This document shows, in pieces, positions 11,049 through 19,555 of a stretch of 64,000 nucleotides of DNA. How positions within the stretch are numbered: the stretch's first letter is position 1; each line of letters opens with the position of its first letter. The translations under genes were made by a program, and so were the position numbers. Origin of the DNA: Parachitinimonas caeni (GTDB lineage: Bacteria; Pseudomonadota; Gammaproteobacteria; Burkholderiales; Chitinimonadaceae); assembly GCF_030129945.1 (NCBI RefSeq), contig NZ_JARRAF010000001.1:339455-403454 (forward strand), given 5' to 3'. The notes below the pieces were generated by a model. That model had not been told where the DNA came from, did no database searches, and saw nothing but the letters and a program-made list of their open reading frames with translations.

Positions 11049-11950
11049 TTAATGGCTACCTCCATAGAGTGGGCATACGGTAAGGGCTTGGCGGTCGGGT
11101 CAAAGGTCAGCAACTGCGACAGAACGGCCTGAATCGCATCTGGGCACAGATCGACGGCATATTCATTACTACCGCCTGGCAACGCACGGCCAAATTCGCC
11201 CAGTGTTGAATGTTCGAGCGCCGCATAGATAACTGGAATATGTGAACGAACGCGCATGCGCACCCGCTTAACAAACAACTCTGCGGCGCGACTGACCAGC
11301 GGGCTGCCTTCAATCACCAGCGCATGCAAACCCTTGCCGGTGGCGTCGATCAACGACCCGTGGGACGTGTGGCCCTTCACCGCGTAGCCACACTCAGCCA
11401 GCCCCGCAACCGCGCTGGCCAGCCACTCTTCATTCAACGAGAACAAATGCACCGAATAATGATGCGTCGGTAGCGGCGTGCTCGAAACATCCAGCAAACA
11501 AGCCGAATGGTCACACTCACCAAAAAGCGGAAGCTGGCGCGTGCCAATAAACCAGCTGTCGTTGTGCCGCCGGGCAATCAGCACATCCTGACGGCCCAGA
11601 TGCTGCGGGGGCAGCTCAGGCCCCAGCTCGAAGCGGCAAGGGTAAGCACGGCCGTGAATAATCAGGACTCCCGACTCAATCCGCTTGCCTACACGTTGCG
11701 GATTGACAGCATCTGTCGGCGATAACTGGCAGGCCGCAGCAATACGATCCAGCATTTCCAGCGTAATGGGCGTGTGGTTACTGAGCATGCGCGAGAGTGA
11801 CGAGCGGGAAGGCTGGTTGCCCAGCTGCTCGGCCAACCAACCCGCCGCACCCTGGGTGGGCCGCAAATGCGGCTTGGCTGCCCGCTCGACCTGCTGCACC
11901 AGTACCTCATGACTACTGGTGGGCGGTAAATTTTCTTCGTTTCGGCCCAT
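11045..11950 (-). CDS. HTH-domain regulator with C-terminal receiver-like fold, operon leader of the repeat peptide
   Basis: A 301-residue protein. Residues ~15-80 contain a helix-turn-helix with the sequence pattern of XRE/BetR-like domains (GNQPSRSSLSRMLSNHTPITLEMLDRIAAAC). The C-terminal ~110 residues look like an alpha/beta receiver-type fold (ALVIEGSP, VPVIYAAL-like strands) in which the usual phospho-acceptor aspartate appears replaced by glutamate. That assignment is tentative. ATG at 11950 was chosen over GTG at 11956 because GAGG lies 5 bases before it. Its stop overlaps the peptide start by ATGA. It probably controls the peptide operon. Confidence 0.75.
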   Translation of the reverse strand: MGRNEENLPPTSSHEVLVQQVERAAKPHLRPTQGAAGWLAEQLGNQPSRSSLSRMLSNHTPITLEMLDRIAAACQLSPTDAVNPQRVGKRIESGVLIIHGRAYPCRFELGPELPPQHLGRQDVLIARRHNDSWFIGTRQLPLFGECDHSACLLDVSSTPLPTHHYSVHLFSLNEEWLASAVAGLAECGYAVKGHTSHGSLIDATGKGLHALVIEGSPLVSRAAELFVKRVRMRVRSHIPVIYAALEHSTLGEFGRALPGGSNEYAVDLCPDAIQAVLSQLLTFDPTAKPLPYAHSMEVAIK

Positions 11951-12703
11951 ATGCACCTCGTATCAGGAAGAGGCAAAAATCTAGCATATGGTCAAAAATA
12001 TTGAAAACAGAAAGTTTTTGAGCCGTGCATAGAATGCAATATAGGATAACCCTTACCATCCAATGTAGTTAGGATTTTAATACGACCAATGGCCTAACTG
12101 GGTGGTCAAGAAATACCCAGCCAAGTACCAAGGCTGGAGCTTTTTCAGTAGATTGGTGTAAGACAGGATCAGATATTTTGTTGGTGTGCTGATCGGCTGG
12201 CAGACTGCACACGCAAAAAGCCGGGCCAGACAGGCTGGCACCGGCGGCGGGATGGGGATAACGATGGAGGAGCGCGTTTGGCCAGCTGATGAGGCTTTGC
12301 CCTCTATTCTTTTTTATGCGTAAGGTCTGCTGATTCAGTTTGAGAAGGGGGTCACGCCAATTCTTGAAGCTTTGTCACTCCCTAAGGTGCTCATGATGGT
12401 CGACTGAACTCAGATTACTTCTTCACCGTTAGAAATGACTGTCGCGATAGCAACGGGAGTCAAACCAGTAGTAAGAACTAACTTTCCGCCCAAGTTTGGC
12501 AGCCTAGGCGTTGGGTTCCACCAGATTCCATTCCACGACGCAGCTGGCCGCTCTATCGGGCTAGATAGTTTGGTCAGCCCCAATGGGTAAAACGCCGAAT
12601 GGCTTCACGGCACGTTCTTTCGTAATGCATTGCGCGCTTTCGGTCTTTTGTTGTGTAGAGCCGGGTACTACAATGCCCGGCTTTCTACCTGAGGAGACCT
12701 ACC
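11951..12703. other. Intergenic region with no supported gene
   Basis: About 750 bp between divergent genes. The first ~120 bp is AT-rich and should contain the promoter of the HTH-peptide-LuxR operon. CATATG occurs twice within 40 bp (near 11949 and 11984). The rest holds only short open frames without family resemblance. I see no tRNA, small-RNA signature or transposase remnant that I could defend. Confidence 0.5.
12659..12682 (+). other. Leader hairpin before the small secreted protein gene
   Basis: AGCCGGG and CCCGGCT pair around a 10-base loop and are followed by TTTCTA, just ahead of the GAGGAG ribosome site of the next gene. It could be a weak terminator/attenuator or a stabilising 5' hairpin. 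Confidence 0.4.
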
Positions 12704-12988
12704 ATGCAAAAATTCGTTCTGAGCCTGATTGCCACTGTTTGCGCCGGTTCCGTTCTGGCTGCCGAGCCGGCCAAGCACGGCTGCACCAAGCCTGAGTACC
12801 CTGGCAAGCTGGCGTCGCCCACTCAGACCAGCCGCTTCAACAAAAACTGGAAAGAATACAGCGACTGCATCAACAAGTTCATCTCTGAGCAGAACGCAGC
12901 CATCAAAGTGGCACAGGATGCTGCCCAGGCTGCCATTGACGAGTACAACGCCGTGGCAGCCCAGCTGAAGGCCGATCAGGGCCAGTAA
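12704..12988 (+). CDS. Small secreted protein of unknown function
   Basis: A 94-residue protein with a clear Sec signal peptide (hydrophobic residues 4-18, cleavage expected after VLAA-type motif near residue 20). The mature part is ~75 residues, has two cysteines (one in HGCTKPEYPG, one in YSDCINKF) that could form a disulfide, and ends in an Ala/Gln-rich helix that may be coiled-coil. It has a strong GAGGAG ribosome site 7 bases from the ATG. The proline-glycine and NKNW-x-EYSDC pattern recurs in small periplasmic proteins annotated as hypothetical in related bacteria, but I do not know a function. Confidence 0.82.
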   Translation: MQKFVLSLIATVCAGSVLAAEPAKHGCTKPEYPGKLASPTQTSRFNKNWKEYSDCINKFISEQNAAIKVAQDAAQAAIDEYNAVAAQLKADQGQ

Positions 12989-13003
12989 GCCACCAGACTT
13001 TGA

Positions 13004-13051
13004 AACAACAATGGCCGGCATCACCTGAGTGTGATGCCGGCCATTGTTGTT
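13004..13051. terminator. Strong bidirectional terminator between secreted-protein gene and parE
   Basis: A perfect 21 bp inverted repeat (arms 13004-13024 and 13031-13051) with loop CTGAGT lies between the two converging stops. The outer bases are AAC/GTT-rich rather than a run of T, but stem length and position make a shared transcription terminator very likely. Confidence 0.85.
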
Positions 13052-13078
13052 GATGGCGTCGGTGCTGAGCGGATTCGG

Positions 13079-15055
13079 TCAGATGTCGGCTTCGACCGAA
13101 TTGCCGCGTGCTTCGAGCCAGGCGCGACGGCTGGATGCCTCGCTCTTGCCCATCAGCATTTTCATCATGTCCTGCGTGTTGGTGGCAACGTCCGGCGCTA
13201 CCTTGACCTGCAGCAGCCGGCGGGTATCCGGGTTCATGGTGGTTTCAAACAGTTGCTCGGCACTCATTTCGCCCAAGCCTTTGAAGCGCGAAATCTGCCA
13301 GCTGCCTTCCCGCACCTTTTCCAAACGCAACTTGTCGAGAATCGCTTCGAGCTCCGACTCATCCAGCGCATAGGCTTTGCGCGGCGGCTTGTTCTTGCCG
13401 CTGCCCGCAACATCCACCCGATACAGCGGTGGCTGGGCCACGTAGATGTGGCCGTGGGCGATCAGCTGGGGGAAGTGCCGGTAGAACAGTGTCAGCAGCA
13501 GTACCTGAATATGCGAGCCGTCAACGTCGGCATCCGACATCACCACGATCTTGTGGTAACGCAGGCCCGATAGATCAGCCGGACTATCGGCGGCATGCGG
13601 ATCGACGCCAATGGCCACCGCAATATCGTGGACTTCGTTGTTGGCGAAGATCTGGTCGCGATCGACTTCGAAGGTGTTGAGCACCTTGCCCCGCAAAGGC
13701 AGGATGGCTTGAAAGTCTTTGTCGCGCCCCTGCTTGGCCGAGCCACCGGCCGAGTCACCTTCCACCAGAAACAGCTCGCAACGCTCCGACTCATCGCTGG
13801 CGCAATCGGTCAGCTTGCCCGGTAATACCGCTACGCCGGAGGATTTTTTCTTCTCGACCTTCTGCGCCGATTTCATCCGGCTCTGTGCCTGCCGGATGGC
13901 CAATTCAGCCAGCCGTTTGCCGTAATCGGTGTGCTCGTTCAGCCATAGCTCGAACGGGTCTTTCAGCATGGATGACACCAGCCGTACCGCATCGCGGCTT
14001 GATAGCCGCTCCTTGGTCTGACCTTGGAACTGCGGGTCCAGCACTTTGGCCGAGAGCACAAACGAAGCGCGGGCGAACACGTCTTCCGGCAGTAGCTTGA
14101 CGCCCTTGGGCAGCAGGCTGTGCAGCTCGACGAAGTTCTTGATGGCGTTGAAGACGCCATCTTTCAGTCCGTTCTCGTGGGTGCCGCCTGACGGGGTCGG
14201 GATCAGGTTGACATAGGATTCGCGTGCGACCGGGCCTTCTTCGGTCCAAGTGATGACCCAGGCAGCGCCTTCGCCCGGAGCAAAGGTTTCTGAGTCGTTG
14301 CCGATGTATTTTTCGCCAGCAAACAGCGGGACGACGGTGGTGTAGCCGGTCAGCATCTCGTCCAGATAACCAGCCAGCCCCTGCGGATAATGCCAGGCAC
14401 GCTCATCGCAGCTGCCATCGCGCTTTTCGAGGGTGAGTGTTACCCGTATGCCGGGCAATAGCACCGCCTTGGAGCGCAGGATGTGCTCAAGCTCGGCCAG
14501 CGGAATGGTCGGGCTGTCGAAGTATTTGGCGTCAGGCCAGGCGCGTACCCAGGTGCCGGTATTGCGCTTGCCGACTTCGTTGACGGTTGCCAGCGGCTCA
14601 ATCACATCGCCGCCGGCAAAGGCCAGCGCATGCTCGGTGCCCTCGCGTTTGACGCGAACTTCGAGTCGGGTCGAAAGCGCGTTGGTGACCGATACCCCCA
14701 CGCCGTGCAGGCCACCGGAGAAGCTGTAGGCGCCACCATCTTTCTTGTTGAACTTGCCACCCGCATGCAGCTGGGTGAACACCACTTCAACCGTCGGTCT
14801 GCCCACTTCAGGGTGAATGCCTACCGGAATGCCGCGACCATCGTCCGCCACGGATACCGAGCCATCGGCCCAGACCTTGACGGCAATCGTCTTGGCAAAG
14901 CCGGCCAAGGCTTCGTCGGCCGCGTTGTCGATGACTTCCTGGATGATGTGGAGCGGATTCTCGGTGCGGGTATACATGCCGGGCCGGTGCTTGACCGGCT
15001 CCAGGCCCTTGAGGACTTTGACCGAGGATTCGTCGTACTGATTAGCTTGCGCCAT
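13079..15055 (-). CDS. parE: DNA topoisomerase IV subunit B (ParE)
   Basis: The 658-residue ATPase subunit of topoisomerase IV. The GHKL ATP-binding fold is marked by VIDNAADEALAG (about 41-52), DDGRGIPV and GGLHGVGVSVTNALS. The TOPRIM domain shows EGDSAGGSAKQGRD and DADVDGSHIQ, which bind the catalytic magnesium. Length is that of ParE (about 630-660), far shorter than GyrB (about 800). It is on the same strand as parC but separated from it by ~10 kb of accessory genes. The stop faces a strong shared terminator. Confidence 0.96.
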   Translation of the reverse strand: MAQANQYDESSVKVLKGLEPVKHRPGMYTRTENPLHIIQEVIDNAADEALAGFAKTIAVKVWADGSVSVADDGRGIPVGIHPEVGRPTVEVVFTQLHAGGKFNKKDGGAYSFSGGLHGVGVSVTNALSTRLEVRVKREGTEHALAFAGGDVIEPLATVNEVGKRNTGTWVRAWPDAKYFDSPTIPLAELEHILRSKAVLLPGIRVTLTLEKRDGSCDERAWHYPQGLAGYLDEMLTGYTTVVPLFAGEKYIGNDSETFAPGEGAAWVITWTEEGPVARESYVNLIPTPSGGTHENGLKDGVFNAIKNFVELHSLLPKGVKLLPEDVFARASFVLSAKVLDPQFQGQTKERLSSRDAVRLVSSMLKDPFELWLNEHTDYGKRLAELAIRQAQSRMKSAQKVEKKKSSGVAVLPGKLTDCASDESERCELFLVEGDSAGGSAKQGRDKDFQAILPLRGKVLNTFEVDRDQIFANNEVHDIAVAIGVDPHAADSPADLSGLRYHKIVVMSDADVDGSHIQVLLLTLFYRHFPQLIAHGHIYVAQPPLYRVDVAGSGKNKPPRKAYALDESELEAILDKLRLEKVREGSWQISRFKGLGEMSAEQLFETTMNPDTRRLLQVKVAPDVATNTQDMMKMLMGKSEASSRRAWLEARGNSVEADI

Positions 15056-15367
15056 GGCTCACTCGGGAATGCAAAAACGGTCCGCAGTCTAGCACAGGCC
15101 ATGCCCGCCATCGGGGTAATCAGGAATTGCCGGGCCGGGTTGGGGTGGCCGGTATGGGTGGGAAGTGGGGCGGTTCATGACGAGCGCGTGCATGCCCGGC
15201 AGAAAAGTATTGCGAGATGTAACAGCTTCAGGCTCAAAGCCTTTATTTATAGGCTTCTGGCATGTGAACGGTTGGTTCCGGGGGATAAGAGGCCTCCCAT
15301 TTGTCATAAGCTTATGCTAATAATCTTGCCTGATAGCGCTGCGACTGGCGCAATGGGAGACGATACG

Positions 15368-17353
15368 ATGAAACTTCGCAAGCTGTGGATAACTACCTTG
15401 CTGGCCTTGGCTGCCACGAGCGCACAGGCTGCCGGCAAGGCAGACCAGTTCAGCGTGATTGGCAATGCCACAGATAACCCCAGTAACCTGGCGCTGACGG
15501 CGACTCTGAATCCTGCACCGGCTGATCTGGGTGCCAATGGCTCGGTCTGGGTGGGGGCGCTGTTTGGTAATCAGGTGTTCATGCTGACGCCACAGGGCTG
15601 GGTCGTCCCCGCGTCGGGTCCGCTGCCGGCTTTTTCCAATGGCCCGATCCAGCAGCAGACGGTGCCGATTCTGAACGGCATCAATGTCTCGGGGCTGGAG
15701 TGTGCGCAGGTGCTGGTAGGCTATGGTCGCGATCAGGCTGATCTGTTTGGTTCCGGCACCTACGGTGCGGTGTATCAGGTGCCTGCCAAGGCTCAGCGCA
15801 CCACACCGTTGCCGTGCAGCACAATGGCGGATGCCGATATTGCCCGTTTTCTGGAACAAGCCACTTTTGGCCCGAATCCCACGCAGATTGCTGAAGTAAA
15901 GCGTATCGGTATCAAGGCATGGCTGGAGCAGCAATTCGCCCTGCCTGCTTCAACACTGGGCGATTATCCTTACTACCCGACTTCAGCACCGACCGATTGC
16001 AACAGCATTTGCCAGCGCGACAACTACAGTACTTTCCAGCTGCAATTGCGCTTCTTCCAGAACGCGATGACCGCGCAGGATCAGTTGCGGCAACGCGTGG
16101 CGTTTGCCTTGTCACAGATCCTTGTGGTGTCGGGGGCGACCATCAATCAGGCTTATGCAATGGCGCCGTACCAGAACATGCTGATCAACAACTCTTTCGG
16201 CAATTTCCGCACCATCCTGAAGGAGATGACGCTCTCGCCTGCCATGGGCCGTTATCTGGACATGGTCAACAATGGCAAACCCACCAATGCCAGCCAGCAG
16301 GCCAACGAAAACTATGCGCGGGAGTTGCTGCAACTGTTCTCGGTTGGCTTATGGAAGCTGAATCCGGACGGCACTGTGCAGACGGATGCCGCTGGCAAGC
16401 CGGTGCCGACATACGATGAAGCGGTGATCAAAGGTTTTGCCCTGACGCTGACGGGCTGGACTTTCCCGACCCAGGCTGGCCAGACCCGCAAGACCTACAA
16501 CCCGACTTACTACATCGGACCGATGGAAGTGGTGGCAACCAACCACGATACGACGGCCAAGACCTTGCTGGATGGCGTGACGCTGCCTGCCGGCCAGACG
16601 CCGGATGCCGATCTGGAAGCCGCTCTCGATAATGTATTCAACCACCCGAATGTCGGCCCCTTCATCGGCCAGCAACTGATCCAGCATCTGGTGACCAGCA
16701 ACCCCAGCCCCGGCTATGTGTCGCGAGTGTCTGCTGTGTTCAACAATAATGGCGCGGGGGTACGTGGCGATCTGAAAGCCGTGGTCAAAGCCATCTTGCT
16801 CGATCCGGAAGCGCGTGGCGGCATGAATACCGACCCGGGCTTTGGGCATCTGAAAGAGCCGGTGCTGTTTACGACGCATTTCCTGAGGGCGCTGGGTGGC
16901 ATCAGCGATGGGGTTTCTCTGCGTACCCAGACCAGCGTAATGGGTCAGAACGTGTTGAATTCACCGACGGTGTTCAACTTCTACCCGCCGGATTATGTGT
17001 TGCCAAACGGTCAGCTCGGGCCTGAATACGCCATCCTGAATACCTCGACCGCGCTGGCTCGGGCCAATTTTGTCTACAACATGGTCTATGGCGGTGGTGC
17101 CAAGCCTGATACCTCGGTGACCGGGGCGGTGGGTACCACGCTTGATCTGACCAGCCTCAGCACCCTTGCCGGCGATCCGGCGGCGCTGGTTGATCGCCTG
17201 TCGATACTGTTGTTGCACGGCACCATGTCCACCGATATGCGTAATCAGCTCATTACTGCCGTCAACGGTGTGGCCGCCAGCGATGCCATCGGCCGGACCC
17301 GGCTTGCGGTCTACCTCGTGTCCACATCTACCCAATTCCAGGTTCGGAGATAA
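15368..17353 (+). CDS. DUF1800 family exported protein
   Basis: A 661-residue protein with a Sec-type signal peptide (MKLRKLWITTLLALAATSAQA). From ~residue 155 onward it shows the DUF1800 pattern: ADIARFLEQATFGPNPTQIAEVKRIGIKAWLEQQF, the loss-of-function-rich helical core QLRQRVAFALSQILVVS, and NENYARELLQLFSVGLWKLNPDG. I start at ATG 15368, preceded by GGGAG 7 bases upstream and directly followed by the signal peptide. The frame is open far upstream, antisense to parE, and that part is not real. The DUF1501 gene follows 3 bp later, and the two families commonly occur as a pair. Biochemical function is unknown. Confidence 0.9.
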   Translation: MKLRKLWITTLLALAATSAQAAGKADQFSVIGNATDNPSNLALTATLNPAPADLGANGSVWVGALFGNQVFMLTPQGWVVPASGPLPAFSNGPIQQQTVPILNGINVSGLECAQVLVGYGRDQADLFGSGTYGAVYQVPAKAQRTTPLPCSTMADADIARFLEQATFGPNPTQIAEVKRIGIKAWLEQQFALPASTLGDYPYYPTSAPTDCNSICQRDNYSTFQLQLRFFQNAMTAQDQLRQRVAFALSQILVVSGATINQAYAMAPYQNMLINNSFGNFRTILKEMTLSPAMGRYLDMVNNGKPTNASQQANENYARELLQLFSVGLWKLNPDGTVQTDAAGKPVPTYDEAVIKGFALTLTGWTFPTQAGQTRKTYNPTYYIGPMEVVATNHDTTAKTLLDGVTLPAGQTPDADLEAALDNVFNHPNVGPFIGQQLIQHLVTSNPSPGYVSRVSAVFNNNGAGVRGDLKAVVKAILLDPEARGGMNTDPGFGHLKEPVLFTTHFLRALGGISDGVSLRTQTSVMGQNVLNSPTVFNFYPPDYVLPNGQLGPEYAILNTSTALARANFVYNMVYGGGAKPDTSVTGAVGTTLDLTSLSTLAGDPAALVDRLSILLLHGTMSTDMRNQLITAVNGVAASDAIGRTRLAVYLVSTSTQFQVRR

Positions 17354-17356
17354 ACC

Positions 17357-18703
17357 ATGGCCCTTTCACGCCGACAATTGCTTCAGGGCGCGGCCACTGG
17401 CCTCGCCGCAACCTTTGGCCCGCTACGCTGGATGGAGGCGCTGGCAGCGCCTGCCAACGATTACAAAGCGCTGGTCTGCATCTTCCTGTTCGGAGGAAAC
17501 GACGGCAACAATATGGTCATACCGATGGAGGCTGCCGAATACAGCAGCTATGCCACGGCGCGTGCCGGCATGGCCCTGGCCAAGGACAGCCTGGCCTCGA
17601 TTGGTGCGCCAACCAGCCTGGGTGGGCGGACTTTCGGCCTGCATCCCGGCATGGCGGATCTGGCGCCGCTGTTCCAGCAGAAAAAACTGGCGGTGTTGTG
17701 TAACGTCGGCACCTTGCTGGCACCCATGACCAAGGCGCAGTACGCCACCCGCAGCCTGCGGCCCTCCAATCTGTACTCGCATTCCGACCAGGCCAACCAG
17801 TGGCAGACCTCGCAATCGCAAGGCATTGCCCGCAGTGGCTGGGGGGGGCGGATTGCCGATGCGGCGTATGCATTGAATGGCGGGATTGCGGTACCCATGG
17901 TGATGTCGCTGTCCGGTTCCAATCTGTTCTCGATTGGCGCCCAACGCTCACCGCTGGTGCTGCCAACATCCGGGACTTTCGGCCTGTCTGGCACTACCGG
18001 CACCGCTGGCACAGCGCGACTGGACTCCGTGCGCAAATTGCTGGGGCTGGACCGTGGCAACGAGATGGTCGATGCCGCCAGTGCGGTCATGCTGCAGGCG
18101 ATTGATAACAGCGCGTTGATGAACCCCATTATCAACAGCACGACTTCGGCTGCGGCGCCAGCTTTTGCCAATCTGAATTCCAGCATTGCCAAGCAGTTGT
18201 ATGCCGTGGCTCGCATCATCGAAAACCGGGCGGCTACCGGCCTCAAGCGGCAGATCTTCTTCTGTTCGATGGGGGGGTATGACACCCATAGCGACCAGCT
18301 CAATGCCCAGACCAATCTGCTGACGCAATTGGGGCAGGCCATGGCTGCCTTTGCAAAAGCGACCGACTTGCTGGGCGTTTCCGACTCGGTGGTGACGTTT
18401 ACCGGTTCGGATTTCTCGCGCACGCTCAAACCTGCTTCGGGCGGTGGGACCGATCACGCCTGGGGTAATCACCAGCTGGTCATGGGCGGTCCGGTAAAGG
18501 GCGGCGACTTTTACGGTACTTTCCCGAAACTGGAGCTGAAAGGGCCGGACGATGTCGACGGCGCCGGGCGCTGGATTCCCACGACGTCTGTCGATCAGTA
18601 CGCTGCGACACTGGCCAACTGGTTCGGTGTGGCGCTGGGGGATATCGGCAGTGTGTTGCCCAACCTTTCCCGCTTTGCGACGCCGAATCTGGGGTTTCTG
18701 TAA
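17357..18703 (+). CDS. DUF1501 family exported protein (Tat-type signal)
   Basis: A 448-residue protein whose N-terminus (SRRQLLQGAATGLAATFG) has a twin-arginine motif followed by a hydrophobic stretch, so Tat export is likely. The DUF1501 signature is clear: ALVCIFLFGGNDGNNMVIPM near 35-54, SHSDQANQWQTS, MGGYDTHSDQ and TGSDFSRTLKPASGGGTDHAWGNHQLVMGG. The fold belongs to the alkaline-phosphatase/sulfatase-like superfamily, but catalytic activity is not proven. It is coupled to the DUF1800 gene with a 3 bp gap, and an intrinsic terminator follows. Similar pairs occur across proteobacteria and planctomycetes. Confidence 0.9.
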   Translation: MALSRRQLLQGAATGLAATFGPLRWMEALAAPANDYKALVCIFLFGGNDGNNMVIPMEAAEYSSYATARAGMALAKDSLASIGAPTSLGGRTFGLHPGMADLAPLFQQKKLAVLCNVGTLLAPMTKAQYATRSLRPSNLYSHSDQANQWQTSQSQGIARSGWGGRIADAAYALNGGIAVPMVMSLSGSNLFSIGAQRSPLVLPTSGTFGLSGTTGTAGTARLDSVRKLLGLDRGNEMVDAASAVMLQAIDNSALMNPIINSTTSAAAPAFANLNSSIAKQLYAVARIIENRAATGLKRQIFFCSMGGYDTHSDQLNAQTNLLTQLGQAMAAFAKATDLLGVSDSVVTFTGSDFSRTLKPASGGGTDHAWGNHQLVMGGPVKGGDFYGTFPKLELKGPDDVDGAGRWIPTTSVDQYAATLANWFGVALGDIGSVLPNLSRFATPNLGFL

Positions 18704-18764
18704 AGGTTGAACGTCGTTCTTGTGGGTGCCGCCTGATTGGATGACAAGCTCAGGCGTCGATGTC

Positions 18765-18800
18765 AAAAAGCCGGATTCTGTAAAAGAATTCGGCTTTTTT
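18765..18800 (+). terminator. Intrinsic terminator after the DUF1800/DUF1501 pair
   Basis: AAAAAGCCGGATTCT and AGAATTCGGCTTTTTT form a stem interrupted by one mismatch, ending in six Ts on the plus strand. Confidence 0.8.
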
Positions 18801-18901
18801 CAAAGAATCTATTGGCAAAAATTAAATAAAACACAAAACCTGATCAAATATTAAGGTCTTATTTAAATTTGATGATTTTCTTTGAATTTTTCATGAAACA
18901 T

Positions 18902-19276
18902 TTATCGCGAGTAATTAAATACCACGCCATAGTCCATATAGTTGCCTGTTCTGACAATGCTTTCCACGGAATCGCCAGCCCCCATATATGCATGGGCTGA
19001 AACGTGCATGCTATTTGCGGGGGGGCCTACAACCGGGCTGGTATAAGCACGCCCGTGCTGCTCAGCCAGGTTTTTGCACTGAATGCCGAGCAAGAAGCCC
19101 AATACGGCGTAATTTTCGTCGCTGCCCAGGATGTCATCGTATGTAAAGGTCAGCGTATTGCTGTTGCTGCCATAGCTGAGCGTCTGGGTGACTACCGTGT
19201 AGCAATGTACAGAGCCTGCATGAGCGGCAGTCATCAGGCCAAAGGTAGACAAAAGGGAAAGGATAATTTTATTCAT
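18902..19276 (-). CDS. Small exported protein of unknown function
   Basis: A 124-residue protein with a signal peptide (MNKIILSLLSTFGLMTAAHA) and a mature part of ~104 residues. Two cysteines (C25 in VHCYTVV and one in GIQCKNL) could form a disulfide. The sequence is Ser/Thr/Tyr-rich and beta-strand-like, ending VVFNYSR. No family is recognised. Local AT content is higher than that of neighbouring genes, so it may have been acquired. Confidence 0.7.
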   Translation of the reverse strand: MNKIILSLLSTFGLMTAAHAGSVHCYTVVTQTLSYGSNSNTLTFTYDDILGSDENYAVLGFLLGIQCKNLAEQHGRAYTSPVVGPPANSMHVSAHAYMGAGDSVESIVRTGNYMDYGVVFNYSR

Positions 19277-19488
19277 TGTTTTCTTTTAAATAGTGGTTGC
19301 TAAAAAATATCCAGATCAATAGCTAATCTGGATGATCTGCATTTCAAATTCAAAAAAATGAAATGCAAGGCGATGATAGTGGGGATGTGGTTTTGGCGCA
19401 AGGCCGATCCAGTGAGTTTTTCCGGGGCTGTCAGTAAAAACTCGGAGTGTGCCGGGTGCGTGTTGGCAAGTACTTGTTCCCCCATGAA

Positions 19489-19521
19489 AAACGGCGTCCA
19501 GTGTAAGTCTGGACGCCGTTT
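19489..19521 (-). terminator. Intrinsic terminator after the M16 peptidase gene
   Basis: A perfect 13 bp inverted repeat (AAACGGCGTCCAG, 19489-19501, and its complement at 19509-19521) is followed on the minus strand by TTTT. It lies 35 bp past the peptidase stop. Confidence 0.85.
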
Positions 19522-19555
19522 CTGACGGGATGACTTGATGCAGATCGAGTCGTGA

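Noticed and set aside
12040..12560. Possible transposase or phage remnant in the gene-poor gap
   Set aside because: I could not match any frame to a transposase family and saw no terminal inverted repeats.
14483..15367. Long N-terminal extension of the DUF1800 protein
   Set aside because: It is antisense to parE and has no ribosome site or conserved sequence; the signal peptide and GGGAG site place the start at 15368.
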